Shown: positions 26,343 to 35,159, numbered from the stretch's first letter. The stretch is DNA of 64,000 bases from Neolewinella antarctica (GCF_011927835.1 NZ_JAATJH010000009.1:1-64000), one strand, 5' to 3'. The notes: generated by a model not told the origin, from the letters alone. Numbers and translations are program-made.

Positions 26343-26960
26343 ATGCGCTTTCTATATTTATTACCGGCCATTGCGCTGTTTTTCTTCGTTAGTTGCGACG
26401 AGGACGCTAACCTCCTCGTCGACGAAGTACCGACGCCCAGCGAGCCCGTTATCGTAGACGTTGACGTGACGCCGAGCTTTTCTATAAAATCCGCCAGAAG
26501 TGACGTAGCGAGACAGTCCGCCGGTACGGCGTGGGAGCAGACCCCGGGTAACTACATCATCTCCTCCGACATCATTCTCTGCCGGCCCGACGGCCAGACG
26601 CAGATCCCGATCGAAAGTGATACTTTCCTGTACATAAACTTTAGCCTGGACGAGCGGGGCGACCCCGTTTTCGACTATGACTCCTCCCCTTTAGTAGCAC
26701 AGTTTAATCAGACAAATGGCATCGATATTGGGGGCGATCCGATCGCTCGCGACGGTGATTTTTGTAGTAACGGTCCGTTTACTTTTACCGCCGATTTCTC
26801 GACACCGGGTTTCATAACGGGTGAGTTATCCGTCAGACTGTACAACTCCAGAACACTGGCCAGTCTACCCCGCGGCGGCGGCTGTGATGATTACCCCACC
26901 GCGGACCTGGGGCAGTTCACCATCACCTATAACGTACCCATTGAAGACCCTTGTGAATGA
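26343..26960 (+). CDS. Hypothetical lipoprotein, first gene of sigma-factor operon
   Basis: About 205 residues. The ATG at 26343 gives a clean SpII signal (MRFLYLLPAIALFFFVSC) followed by an acidic linker; an upstream ATG at 26259 would add 28 charged residues and is less likely. The mature part is beta-rich with three cysteines (ILCRPDG, DFCSNGPF, GGGCDDYP) and no recognised domain. Its end overlaps the sigma-factor start by 8 bp, so the products are probably coordinated, perhaps with the lipoprotein as an envelope sensor. Confidence 0.7.
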   Translation: MRFLYLLPAIALFFFVSCDEDANLLVDEVPTPSEPVIVDVDVTPSFSIKSARSDVARQSAGTAWEQTPGNYIISSDIILCRPDGQTQIPIESDTFLYINFSLDERGDPVFDYDSSPLVAQFNQTNGIDIGGDPIARDGDFCSNGPFTFTADFSTPGFITGELSVRLYNSRTLASLPRGGGCDDYPTADLGQFTITYNVPIEDPCE

Positions 26961-27450
26961 GGAATTCTATAAAAGCTGGCTCCCGTACGTCCTGACGATC
27001 GTGCGTCGCTACGGCGTTCACGAAAGTGACCAAAAGGACCTAGTGCAGGATATTTTTCTGCAACTCTTCCGTAAGTACCAGCAGTACGATGCGGAAATGG
27101 GGAAACTGCGGCCCTGGCTGAGAACGGTGGCGGTTTCACAGGTGATCAATCACTTGCGGGACCGCCACCGTTTTCGTACGGAAGACCTGACGGAGCTGAT
27201 CGAACGCGGCCCTTACGTATTAGCCGAACTTCAGCACCTGGATGCGCAGTACTTGACCGACATGATTGCGGGGCTTCCCCTTGGCTTCAGAACTGTTTTC
27301 AACTTACACGTCGTCGAAGGCTATTCCCACCGGGAAATTGCCGACCGCCTCGGCATCTCTTCCGCTGGTTCCCGTAGCCAACTCAGCCGGGCAAAAAGCC
27401 TTTTGCGGCACCAGCTTTCCAAATTGGTAATACTTAACCATGTCTTATAA
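26953..27450 (+). CDS. ECF-type RNA polymerase sigma factor
   Basis: About 165 residues. GTG at 26953 overlaps the lipoprotein gene by 8 bp; no in-frame ATG gives a sensible N-terminus. Region 2 (about 10-75) contains DQKDLVQDIFLQLFRKYQ and LRPWLRTVAVSQVINHLRDR; region 4 (about 105-160) contains LPLGFRTVFNLHVVEGYSHR and EIADRLGISSAGSRSQLSRA. It directs RNA polymerase to envelope-stress-type promoters (family knowledge). It overlaps the next gene by 11 bp. Confidence 0.9.
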   Translation: MNEEFYKSWLPYVLTIVRRYGVHESDQKDLVQDIFLQLFRKYQQYDAEMGKLRPWLRTVAVSQVINHLRDRHRFRTEDLTELIERGPYVLAELQHLDAQYLTDMIAGLPLGFRTVFNLHVVEGYSHREIADRLGISSAGSRSQLSRAKSLLRHQLSKLVILNHVL

Positions 27451-28783
27451 CAACAAATCTTCCGACCAAGAGGAACCGGGCCGCGGCGCGCTTAACGACA
27501 AGCTGGGCCGCTACGCCGATCCGAACGTTCCGCCGGGCTTCGCTTTTGACGATATGCCGCGCTTGCGGGGTAGTGCTTCCGGAAAGTATCGGGGCTGGTT
27601 ACTGTTGCTGTTCCTCCTGTTGTCGATGGGTGGTGCCTATTTGATTTGGAGCGGCGGTGAGGGGCCGTCTACGCCGGAAACTGGTGGTAAGTCGGTGTTT
27701 GCCGAATCAACGACAAATTCTGAAAGTAGCACGAGTTCGGAAGGTCGCGAAGATCTGACTTCGGAGAATGTTGCTGGTGAATTGCGGTCGACCGTAGTTT
27801 TTCCGGGGTCCGGAGCACCAGGTGCGATAGCTTTAAATAACGCGCCCGTTGCACGACCACTTGTTGTACCGGCTTCCGTGCCGGCGGGTGAAATTGTAGT
27901 TGCTGCTCCGGTAGCCGATAATTTAGACGAGCTGCGGCAAGAACGGATTCTTTCGATAGAGGATGTTGCTGACACTACCGTATCGCTTGGTAAAGCAAAA
28001 AATATAGCTGCCGGCATTTTGCCGGTAGCACCTTTGGATAGCGTAGTGTTTAGCCAGTTTACCGCGGGCTTGCCCCAGGTTCGAGCCGTAGTGAGCGAGC
28101 AACCGGATAGCGATGGCTCCGGAATAACTTCCGACCGGAAAGCGCTCTGGGTGGTAGATTTGACCGGTGGCGGAGTCCGAACCAACATCGAGAATTCACT
28201 AACCGGAAACGTCGGTGAGCTCAGTTTGGGCCGCCGGCTGGGCAGTAACTTTATGTTATCAGCCGGGGTGGGGCGGGTGGTCCTGCGCAACGGCTATTCG
28301 TTGGATGCCAAAACCGACGCGCGCGTCTTTCAGCCGGGCACGGTCGATACGATTTTCCAGACGCCGGACGGTGAGTTCATGCGGCAAACTACCACGGATT
28401 CCGTTGCCGGTGTACGTCACGTCAGCTTCCAACACACCGATCGTTTCCGGTCCTACTACCTCCCCGTTCGCCTGGATTGGGAAGCTCGGAGTGGCCGCTT
28501 CAGTTACGGGGCCGGGGTGTTGGTAGGTTATCATTTTATCCAGTCGCAGAACGTCGCCCGCGTTACTGAGGCGGGGGAGTTGGTGGGTTTTTCTCCCGTT
28601 GCGCAGGCGCGGTGGCGGTATGGCGTCCGTGCGGTGGGTGGCGTTCGGTTGACTGATCGGTTTGGGCTGCGTCTTAATTTGGAATATGGTGGTGCGTTGG
28701 GGAGGTGGGGTGATTTGCAGGCTACTGCTCGGGGGCGGGTTTCGGTGGTTGGGGTGGTGGTGGGGTTGCGGTATTGTTTGTGA
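27440..28783 (+). CDS. Single-pass membrane protein with C-terminal outer-membrane-barrel-like domain; possible anti-sigma partner
   Basis: 447 residues. There are about 50 hydrophilic N-terminal residues, one membrane helix at about 53-70 (GWLLLLFLLLSMGGAYLIW), a long S/T/G/A/V-rich linker to about 230, then a beta-rich region with alternating aromatic residues (SLGRRLGSNFMLSAGVG through to GVVVGLRYCL) that resembles a small outer-membrane beta-barrel. Genes directly downstream of ECF sigma factors commonly encode anti-sigma factors, and the N-terminal segment is in the right place for that. The combination with a barrel is unusual; whether it spans the whole envelope is inference. Confidence 0.65.
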   Translation: MSYNNKSSDQEEPGRGALNDKLGRYADPNVPPGFAFDDMPRLRGSASGKYRGWLLLLFLLLSMGGAYLIWSGGEGPSTPETGGKSVFAESTTNSESSTSSEGREDLTSENVAGELRSTVVFPGSGAPGAIALNNAPVARPLVVPASVPAGEIVVAAPVADNLDELRQERILSIEDVADTTVSLGKAKNIAAGILPVAPLDSVVFSQFTAGLPQVRAVVSEQPDSDGSGITSDRKALWVVDLTGGGVRTNIENSLTGNVGELSLGRRLGSNFMLSAGVGRVVLRNGYSLDAKTDARVFQPGTVDTIFQTPDGEFMRQTTTDSVAGVRHVSFQHTDRFRSYYLPVRLDWEARSGRFSYGAGVLVGYHFIQSQNVARVTEAGELVGFSPVAQARWRYGVRAVGGVRLTDRFGLRLNLEYGGALGRWGDLQATARGRVSVVGVVVGLRYCL

Positions 28784-29006
28784 TTTTGGTGGTTGCTAGA
28801 AAGTTTGGTGGGAGGGTCCTGAGTTTCTTTTTCAGAGTAGGCAACTCGGTCGACTAGTGGTATTCAATCTGGGGCGCTTTCTCTTTTGTGATAATAATTG
28901 GCGACAGGGCCTAATTGGCTTATGTCGGAAACAGTCATGGGGTTGAATTGTCTGTTTAATGATCACATCCGTACGCTACTTTATGGTTTTACTAACCGCT
29001 TACCAT

Positions 29007-29442
29007 ATGGCTCTACCTCCACATGCTCTTCTACAAATAAGCTTGCTACTACTGTAATTTTCGGTTCAATACCAGCAAGGGTACGCATCCCGGCGTGCTC
29101 AATGGAATTAATAAAGAATTAAGTGTTCGCCGGGAAGGATTAACCGACGGACCGGTCTCTTCCGCGTATTTTGGTGGTGACACGCCGTCACAATTTACTG
29201 AAACGGAATTATCGATTTTTTTAAAACTTTGGAAGAAAGCGAATATTGGGGCGCCCCGATAGCTATCGGGGCGGGTGCAAAGGCAATGAGCAAGTGAGTA
29301 AAGATCACCCTCGAAGCCAATCCCGACGACCTCGACGAACGCACCATCGCATGCCAGCCGCCAGCCCCGTTAACCGGCTGAGCATCGGCACCCAGTCCTT
29401 CTTCGAGGAAGACCTCCGGTCCATGAACCGTGCCCTCAACCT
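29007..29442 (+). pseudogene. hemW 5' pseudogene
   Basis: Homologous to the first about 430 bp of hemW (24652-25072): GCTCTACCTCCACATGCTCT, then CCCGGCGTGCTCAATGGAAT, and the end CTTCGAGGAAGACCTCCGGT. The start codon, the radical SAM cysteines and the reading frame are lost to substitutions and indels. Homology stops 17 bp before the ygjP stop codon. The gap 28784-29006 shows nothing recognisable. Confidence 0.9.
29248..29278. repeat. Dispersed CGGGTGCC-family element with palindromic core
   Basis: GGGGCGC, then the perfect palindrome CCCGATAGCTATCGGG, then GCGGGTGC. It lies at the site that in intact hemW carries the short variant, so the core is a swappable module. Confidence 0.85.
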
Positions 29443-29458
29443 AGAAAAATACCCATGC

Positions 29459-30154
29459 TCAAACCATCCGCTCCTCCAGCACCCCCTTCCACTTCGCCCA
29501 CGCCGGAAACTCCCGCGCCTGTAATGCCTGAAACTTCTTCCCGTGATTATGGTGCGCCAGGTGGCACAATTCGTGCACGATCACGTATTCGATACACCCC
29601 CGCGGTGCCCGGACCAGGTCCGTATTCAGGATCAACTTCCCCTTAGCCGTACAACTCCCCCAACGCCGCTGCATGCTACGGATCACCAGGTCTTTGGGGA
29701 CGTACCCAAGTTCAGCAAACCGGGCCAAATAGGGCGTGGCAATCTCCGGGAATTTAACGGCAGCCCGTGCGGCGTACCAGTGGTGCAGCATGTCTTTTGT
29801 CGCCGAGCGATCCGGCGTGCCGACGTAAAAGTAGCCACCTCGCAATTTCACACTCGGCTCCTCCGCCGCGAAAATCTTCAGGCGGTACTGGTGGCCGAGG
29901 TAGAGGTGCGTCTCGCCACCGACGTACTTCCGGGGCGGCGTCCGGGGCTCGAAGCCGAGGAAGAAGCGTTGTTGCTTTAAAATCCAGGCGGCCCGCTTGC
30001 GCACGAGTTTGGCTACTCTCTCTCCATCCGCAGCCAGCGGGGCGGTGACGGTGACCCGGCGGTCGGGGGCAACGGCGATGTCGACCGTCTTCCGCTCGGC
30101 GAATTGCAGCTCGTAGGTGATGGTTTCGCGGCCGTAAGTGATCTGGTGGCTCAC
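29459..30154 (-). CDS. YgjP-like M48-type metallopeptidase (DUF45)
   Basis: 231 residues. The zinc motif HELCH is near residue 190 in VIVHELCHLAHHNHGKKF; upstream are RRWGSCTAKGKLILN and the family core RVTVTAPLAADGERVAKLV. GTG at 30154 overlaps the hsdR stop (GTGA), so the two genes are translated in series. This family often accompanies type I restriction loci; its role there is not established. A decayed second copy of its 3' end lies at 25929. Confidence 0.88.
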   Translation of the reverse strand: MSHQITYGRETITYELQFAERKTVDIAVAPDRRVTVTAPLAADGERVAKLVRKRAAWILKQQRFFLGFEPRTPPRKYVGGETHLYLGHQYRLKIFAAEEPSVKLRGGYFYVGTPDRSATKDMLHHWYAARAAVKFPEIATPYLARFAELGYVPKDLVIRSMQRRWGSCTAKGKLILNTDLVRAPRGCIEYVIVHELCHLAHHNHGKKFQALQAREFPAWAKWKGVLEERMV

Positions 30155-33100
30155 GCGGCGTAGCGGATTTTGGCGACTTCCAGGAAGCGCTCCGTGAGGG
30201 CGGCGATCTCGGTGAGGCTGAGCTCAATGCCCTGGCCTCTTTTAATCTCGTCGATCAAATAATCCTCCAGCTGGATGGCCAACGGACCGGTGATGGAACT
30301 GCGGGACATCCAGTCCACCTTCGGTTGCCCAAAATCAAAGACGTGGCGGCGGATCAGGTCGTCAACCCTGGCACCCGCGTCCGCGCAAACTTCTCTTGCT
30401 GCTGCCGCATCCGCTAAACGCCCCGCGAAACTTTCCTGGCACAACCCGTAGAACGCCTGCGCCTCCGGCCGGTCGCGCAACCGGTCCGGCACGCCCGCGC
30501 CCGCCCGGCTGAGGACTTGATCTTTGAGCTCCTTAACCCGCGCCAAATACTCTAACTCGCTGATGCGACGGGCGCGGTAGTCGGCGATGACCTCGCGCAA
30601 CAACTCGCTGAAGCGCTTGTAAAACGTGGGGTCTTCTTCCAGCCGTTCCGTGCAGTGCTTCGTGGTGCGGCTGGCGATGAGGTCGGCCTTGGCGGCGGTG
30701 CCGACGACTTTCTCCACCTCCGCCTCAAAGGCTTCCGTTTCGAAGATGTTGACGAGGTCCGTGATCGTCTCCACCTCGTAGCTCGTCACGTGGCGGTCGA
30801 GGAGTTTCTGGATCTGCTTCTCGTAATCCTTAAAATCGACCGTATCGGAATAAATGTTGCGAACGGCATCGCGCAGGCGGAGCATGAATTTGAGGTCGGC
30901 TTTGTACTTTTCCAGCCGCGCCGCGCCCACTTTTTCTTGCCACGTAAGCGTTCCCAAACCAAGTTTGAGCAGGCGCGCGTAGGCGGAGAGCGCTTCATAA
31001 AACTGGTCGCGTAGCGCCTCGTCCGCCAGAATCCGCTGGTACTCCTGGAGGTCGTCGCGGTTGGTGATGCCCCGGAAGAAATCCCACAGCGCCCCGTGCG
31101 CCGCCGGCAACTTTTCGAGCTCCTCGCTGACGGGCGTGACGGTGCCTTCCAGATCTTCCGGGTCGAAGCCGTCGCCAAACTGTTCGAGCGCGTCGTAGAG
31201 CTCGGTCAGGACGCCGTAGTAGTCGATCACCAGCCCGTATTCCTTGCCCGGCGCGACGCGGTTCACCCGCGCGATGGCCTGCAGTAGCGTGTGTTCGCGT
31301 AGGGAACGCGCGATGTAGAGGACGCGATTGTTGGGCGCGTCGAAACCGGTCAGCAGCTTATCGACGACGATCATGATCTCCGGCCGCTCCTGCTTTTTGA
31401 AGCGTTCGACCAGGTTTTCCTGGTACTTTTTGCCGCCACCGTGCTCGCTCATCATTCGTTTCCAGAAGCGCTTGATGAGGTCGTCCGACTCCGCGTGAAT
31501 GCTGTCTTCGCCCTCGCGCATATCCGGCGCGCTGATCATCAGTTCGCTGTGCACGCCGCCGGGGATCTCGTCGAGCGCCCGCTTGTACTTAACGGCGGTG
31601 AGCTTGTCGGGCGTGACGAGCTGGCCCTTGAACCCGGTGCCGCGCCACTCGCCAACGTAGTGTTTAGTGAGGTCCTGCGCGACCTGCTCGATGCGCTGGG
31701 CCGACTTGTGGATCTGGTCCGCCCGCGCGTATTTCCGCTTGAAATCGCTGATCTGCTGGCCCGTCATGTCGGCCGTGATCTGCTCGAACTGGGCTTCGAT
31801 CGGCCGCTCGTTGACTTCCATCACCGGCAGCCGGCCTTCGTAGAGCAGCGGCACGACGGCCCCGTCGGCCACCGCCTGGCGGACGGTGTAGCTGTCTATT
31901 AATCCCCCGAATTTCTTCGCCGTGTTCTTCTCCTTTTTGCTGAGCGGCGTGCCGGTAAAGGCCAGGAAGCAGGCGTTCGGAAAGGCGCGCTCCATCGCCA
32001 CGCCGAAGGTGCCGTACTGGGTGCGGTGGCCCTCGTCGACGAGCACGAAAATTTCACTGCTCAGCAGCGGGTCGAGCCGCTTGACTGCCGACTCGAACTT
32101 GTTGATGACGGTGGTGATGATGGCGTCCGACTTCGAGGTCAGGTACTCCACGAGCTGCTTGCCGTTGTCGGCCTGGTGGACGGTGGCGCCGCATTTTTTA
32201 AAGGTCTTGGCGATCTGGTCGTCGAGGCTGACGCGGTCGGTGACGATGACGATTTTGGGGTTGCGGATGGCGGGGTGCTCGGTGATGGCGGTGGCGAGCA
32301 TGACCATGGTTAGGGATTTGCCGGAGCCTTGGGTGTGCCAGATTACGCCGCCCCTTCGGGGCTCGATATGCGATATGCGAGTCTCGATATGCGATATTCG
32401 ATTTCCGTCGTTGGAGGTGTTGGAGCTTGCGTTATAACTGTCGTCGGAGCTGGTGTTGTAGGCATTGGAGGTGAGGCGGGCGAGGGTTTTTTTGATCGCG
32501 AAAAACTGCTGGTAACGCGCTATTTTTTTGTCGCCGGCGTCGAAGAGGGTGAAGTTGCGGGTGAGGTCGAGGAGGCGGGCGGGGCGGCAGAGGTTGTGGA
32601 GGTAGCGGTCCTGCTCGGTGACGAGGCGGGGCTTGGGTTTGGCGAAGCGTTGGTAGTCGGCGCGGGTGCGGTCGGTGAACATGCGGTTGAGGACGTCGTC
32701 GGGCAGGAGGGTGTTGACGTGGCGGGCGATGGCGCCGTCGTCCGGATCGGCCTCGCGCCACTGGCTCCAGAATTCCGCGGTCGTGCCGGTCGTGCCGGTC
32801 GTGGCGTACTTGGCGTGGTTCGTGGCGGTGACGAGGAGCAGCTGGCTGTAGAGATAGAGCGGGCGGATGCCGTCTTCCTGCTGGTTGCGTAGGTGCTGGC
32901 TGATGGCCTGTTCGAGCGGGTCCTTCATGTCCGGCCGTTTGCATTCGATGATGCCGAGCGGGATGCCGTTGACGTACAGCACTAGGTCGGGCCGGTAGGT
33001 GCTCTTGCTGCCGGTGCGCGTCACGGCGAGCTCTTCGGTGACGTGAAACACGTTGTTTTCCGGGCGCTCCCAGTCGATGAAGCGCACGTTGTAGCTCTTC

Positions 33101-33444
33101 TTATCGCCGCCGATGGTCTGCTCGCGGCTCATCCCCAGCGTCAGGTAATCGTAGGCCTTTTCGTTGGCGGTGATGAGGCCCTCGTTGAGCGGTATTTCGG
33201 TTAGGGCGCGGCCGCAGGATGCCAGGTTTTGGGGCGAGAAGCGGTGGGTTGCTCCCTTGTAATGGATCGAGTTGAGGGCTTCCAACTGGTCTAAAAGAAC
33301 GGTTTGCAGGAGGGCGTTGGCTTCTTTGTTGCCGCGCAGGGCGAGGGCTTCGGCGGGGTTGAGGTAGACGTAGCCGAGGTTGATGAGGAGCTGGAGGGCG
33401 GGGATTTGGGAGATGTGGTCTTCTTGGAAACTGGGGTTGGGCAT
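30151..33444 (-). CDS. hsdR: Type I restriction enzyme, HsdR (motor and nuclease) subunit
   Basis: 1097 residues. The N-terminal PD-(D/E)xK nuclease has D in YRPDLVLYVNG and ExK in IIECKRP (about 150-170). SF2 helicase motor: Walker A HTQGSGKS near 370, DEGHR near 468, FTGTPLS near 490, and motif VI in the HTLLQAIARVNR region. The C-terminal helical region binds the methylase. In the complex with HsdM and HsdS it translocates and cuts unmethylated DNA. A species-specific linker near 345-365 (RISHIETRISHIEPRR) is made of a short repeat. The gene lies 9.5 kb from hsdM-hsdS, on the same strand. Confidence 0.96.
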   Translation of the reverse strand: MPNPSFQEDHISQIPALQLLINLGYVYLNPAEALALRGNKEANALLQTVLLDQLEALNSIHYKGATHRFSPQNLASCGRALTEIPLNEGLITANEKAYDYLTLGMSREQTIGGDKKSYNVRFIDWERPENNVFHVTEELAVTRTGSKSTYRPDLVLYVNGIPLGIIECKRPDMKDPLEQAISQHLRNQQEDGIRPLYLYSQLLLVTATNHAKYATTGTTGTTAEFWSQWREADPDDGAIARHVNTLLPDDVLNRMFTDRTRADYQRFAKPKPRLVTEQDRYLHNLCRPARLLDLTRNFTLFDAGDKKIARYQQFFAIKKTLARLTSNAYNTSSDDSYNASSNTSNDGNRISHIETRISHIEPRRGGVIWHTQGSGKSLTMVMLATAITEHPAIRNPKIVIVTDRVSLDDQIAKTFKKCGATVHQADNGKQLVEYLTSKSDAIITTVINKFESAVKRLDPLLSSEIFVLVDEGHRTQYGTFGVAMERAFPNACFLAFTGTPLSKKEKNTAKKFGGLIDSYTVRQAVADGAVVPLLYEGRLPVMEVNERPIEAQFEQITADMTGQQISDFKRKYARADQIHKSAQRIEQVAQDLTKHYVGEWRGTGFKGQLVTPDKLTAVKYKRALDEIPGGVHSELMISAPDMREGEDSIHAESDDLIKRFWKRMMSEHGGGKKYQENLVERFKKQERPEIMIVVDKLLTGFDAPNNRVLYIARSLREHTLLQAIARVNRVAPGKEYGLVIDYYGVLTELYDALEQFGDGFDPEDLEGTVTPVSEELEKLPAAHGALWDFFRGITNRDDLQEYQRILADEALRDQFYEALSAYARLLKLGLGTLTWQEKVGAARLEKYKADLKFMLRLRDAVRNIYSDTVDFKDYEKQIQKLLDRHVTSYEVETITDLVNIFETEAFEAEVEKVVGTAAKADLIASRTTKHCTERLEEDPTFYKRFSELLREVIADYRARRISELEYLARVKELKDQVLSRAGAGVPDRLRDRPEAQAFYGLCQESFAGRLADAAAAREVCADAGARVDDLIRRHVFDFGQPKVDWMSRSSITGPLAIQLEDYLIDEIKRGQGIELSLTEIAALTERFLEVAKIRYAA
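30370..30386. repeat. Dispersed CGGGTGCC-family element (short variant) inside hsdR
   Basis: GGCACCCGCGTCCGCGC, read in frame as part of CADAGARVDDL. Confidence 0.6.
32362..32403. repeat. ATATGCGATAT-type repeat inside hsdR
   Basis: CTCGATATGCGATATGCGAG then CTCGATATGCGATATTCGA. It encodes the RISHIETRISHIE linker. Related ATATCGCATATC units occur at 50113-50168, outside genes. Confidence 0.7.
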
Positions 33445-33531
33445 TAGCTAAAAGGCTTTGCTGGGTAAGGTAAGGCGTGGAGTTTCGGAGAATAGCGAGA
33501 ACAATAAAACCAGACGCTGAAGAAGTACTGT

Positions 33532-34059
33532 TCAGCTCTTTAGTTCTATTAGGATAGCAGCAATCTTAGAGCGAAGGTCCGCTAGGTAGACTTCTTTTAC
33601 ATTCCACAAAATATCCGGCAAGACTTCATAATAATTGTGCACGAGAATGTGCCGGGTGGTTTCGATTTGTTTCCACTCCACCTGGGGGTGATTATCTTTA
33701 AATTCGGTAGATAGTTTATGGGTAGCCTCACCAATAATTTCAAAAGATTTCTCTACTGCCAGTCGGGTCTTTTTGTCTTTAGGAACGCCGATTTAATAAC
33801 TGTCCTGATTGAAGCGCCGCTAACGTGGTGGTATTCGAGCGATTTGAAGACCAGCATCCCGTACTTAGTCGGGACGGTGGTTTTCAAATGGTGAAGAATA
33901 CCGCCGCGATAGCAAGCTGCAAATCGGACAGTTATTGAATTGGCGTTCCTTCGTAAATTCTCCCAGCGTCATCGCTGCCGTGAACGCGTAGATATCATCT
34001 ATCGCCTGAGCTATGTGCTGAAGCCGCTCTACCGTTTCTGGAATTTTCCGCTTAGCCAT
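33532..34059 (-). pseudogene. hepT: hepT toxin gene interrupted by a 170-bp foldback element
   Basis: The 5' part (from ATG 34059) encodes MAKRKIPETVERLQHIAQ through TLGEFTK. The 3' part (33780 down to the stop at 33532) encodes KKTRLAVEKSFEIIGEATHK through the catalytic R-x4-H-x-Y motif (RHILVHNYY) to LRSKIAAILIELKS. The two halves join at a MITE (33781-33950) that introduces stops, so full-length HepT cannot be made. The start overlaps the mntA stop region by 8 bp, as in intact MntA-HepT operons. HepT is a HEPN-fold RNase toxin normally AMPylated by MntA. Removing the element restores a plausible continuous sequence. Confidence 0.88.
33781..33950. mobile_element. 170-bp foldback MITE, copy 1 (inside hepT)
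   Basis: Terminal inverted repeats of 25 bp with a few mismatches: left AGGAACGCCGATTTAATAAC, right end complementary, reading GTTATTGAATTGGCGTTCCT. The whole element is an imperfect palindrome (ATTTGAAGACCA pairs with TGGTTTTCAAAT) centred on TCCCGTACTTAGTCGGGA. It differs from copy 2 (46660-46829) at a single base by eye. Reconstructing the empty hepT site suggests about 1 bp of target duplication. No transposase is encoded. Confidence 0.92.
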
Positions 34060-34660
34060 AAACACTAATTTTATCTGCTTCCAGCGACTGTTTTAAAAAT
34101 CCATGTTCTGAACCTTTCACTACTAGGTCCACCTCCCGGCCGGTTAAGTCTTCAAGTTCCAATTTCATCCGGCTTAAATCAAAAAGTGAAACTTTCGCTA
34201 TCTGATTAAAAGTCAAATAAATATCAATATCACTCTCACTCGTATGCTCGGATCGAGCTACCGAACCGAAAAGGAACGCTTCCGTAACGGGTTGCGTCGT
34301 GAAGTACTGACGCAATTGTTTCAGGATAGCATTTCGTGGTTCACGCCTCTTATTCTTACTACTTACACGTTTAAGATTAAGTTGGTTCTTATCATTTTCA
34401 ACGCTATGATCGGTGAGTGATTGCAGTAAGCATAATGGATCATAAAGTGCTGAAAAGGTCTTCAGTGGTACTCCTAAAGACTGGAGAAAGCTATTTAATT
34501 CTGATGCGTTAAGCGGTCTTTGTCCGCGTTCGACTCTTGAAATGAACTGACCGGACCTTCCATAACGCTCACCTAGGGTCAGTTGGCTCAACGCAGCATC
34601 TTTCCTCAATTTTCTGAGTACTTTTCCGGCTATACGTGGGTGATCAAGGGTGGTTTGCAT
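34052..34660 (-). CDS. mntA: XRE-HTH / MntA nucleotidyltransferase fusion antitoxin
   Basis: 202 residues. Residues about 8-70 form an XRE-type helix-turn-helix (LSQLTLGERYGRSGQFISRV). Residues about 105-202 form a minimal nucleotidyltransferase with the GS-x10-DxD motif (GSVARSEHTSESDIDIY). MntA antitoxins AMPylate HepT (type VII toxin-antitoxin); the HTH fusion suggests it also represses its own promoter. The gene is intact although its toxin partner is broken. ATG at 34660 is the natural start. Confidence 0.88.
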   Translation of the reverse strand: MQTTLDHPRIAGKVLRKLRKDAALSQLTLGERYGRSGQFISRVERGQRPLNASELNSFLQSLGVPLKTFSALYDPLCLLQSLTDHSVENDKNQLNLKRVSSKNKRREPRNAILKQLRQYFTTQPVTEAFLFGSVARSEHTSESDIDIYLTFNQIAKVSLFDLSRMKLELEDLTGREVDLVVKGSEHGFLKQSLEADKISVYG

Positions 34661-35159
34661 TTTTACTTTGACTGATACGCTACTGCTAATGGTGATTATG
34701 CTGCTAAGTTACGCGAGTTGTGCTGTTAGAGCATATTGGGACTTTAGCTTCCGGCCTTGTTTTGGCCACTTTTGCGGTGGTCTTCGTTAGCAAAATCCTC
34801 ATTTAGCTATGGCTAAACTCCGGTTTTGCTGCCTTAACCATCACAAAACTGTCTCAAAACCGGTCAGGAACCCAAAGTCCCAACATGCTCTTAATTAAGG
34901 CCAAATTATGGCGAACTATGCGAGCTGCCAAAAAAATTCCACCAATTACGCACCATGCATTTGGCGGAAAATGCACTACGTGGGATCGCTCCCACCAGTT
35001 TCGCCCCCTGTGTCTGGCTTGGGTATGGGAGGCTAAAAGGCTTTGCGGGAAGGTAAGGTTTGGCGGTGGTATGAGGGGGAGAACCCGCCAAATAGAGAGA
35101 TGATATCTGGCGGTTTCGCTAAACAGGGAGGTAATTTCCGCCAAATAGGCACCTTGTAG
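34661..35159. other. Non-coding gap with inverted GGCGGAAA/CCGCCAAA repeats
   Basis: No gene seen. Between 34966 and 35170 the motifs TTTGGCGGAAAA, CCGCCAAATAG, ATCTGGCGGTTTCGC, TTTCCGCCAAATAG and TTGGCGGAAAATTA alternate in orientation, forming a set of potential hairpins just upstream of the ATPase gene; they could be operators. The 34700-34860 stretch is AT-richer and contains CTTAGCTATGGCTAA-like palindromic pieces only. Confidence 0.5.
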
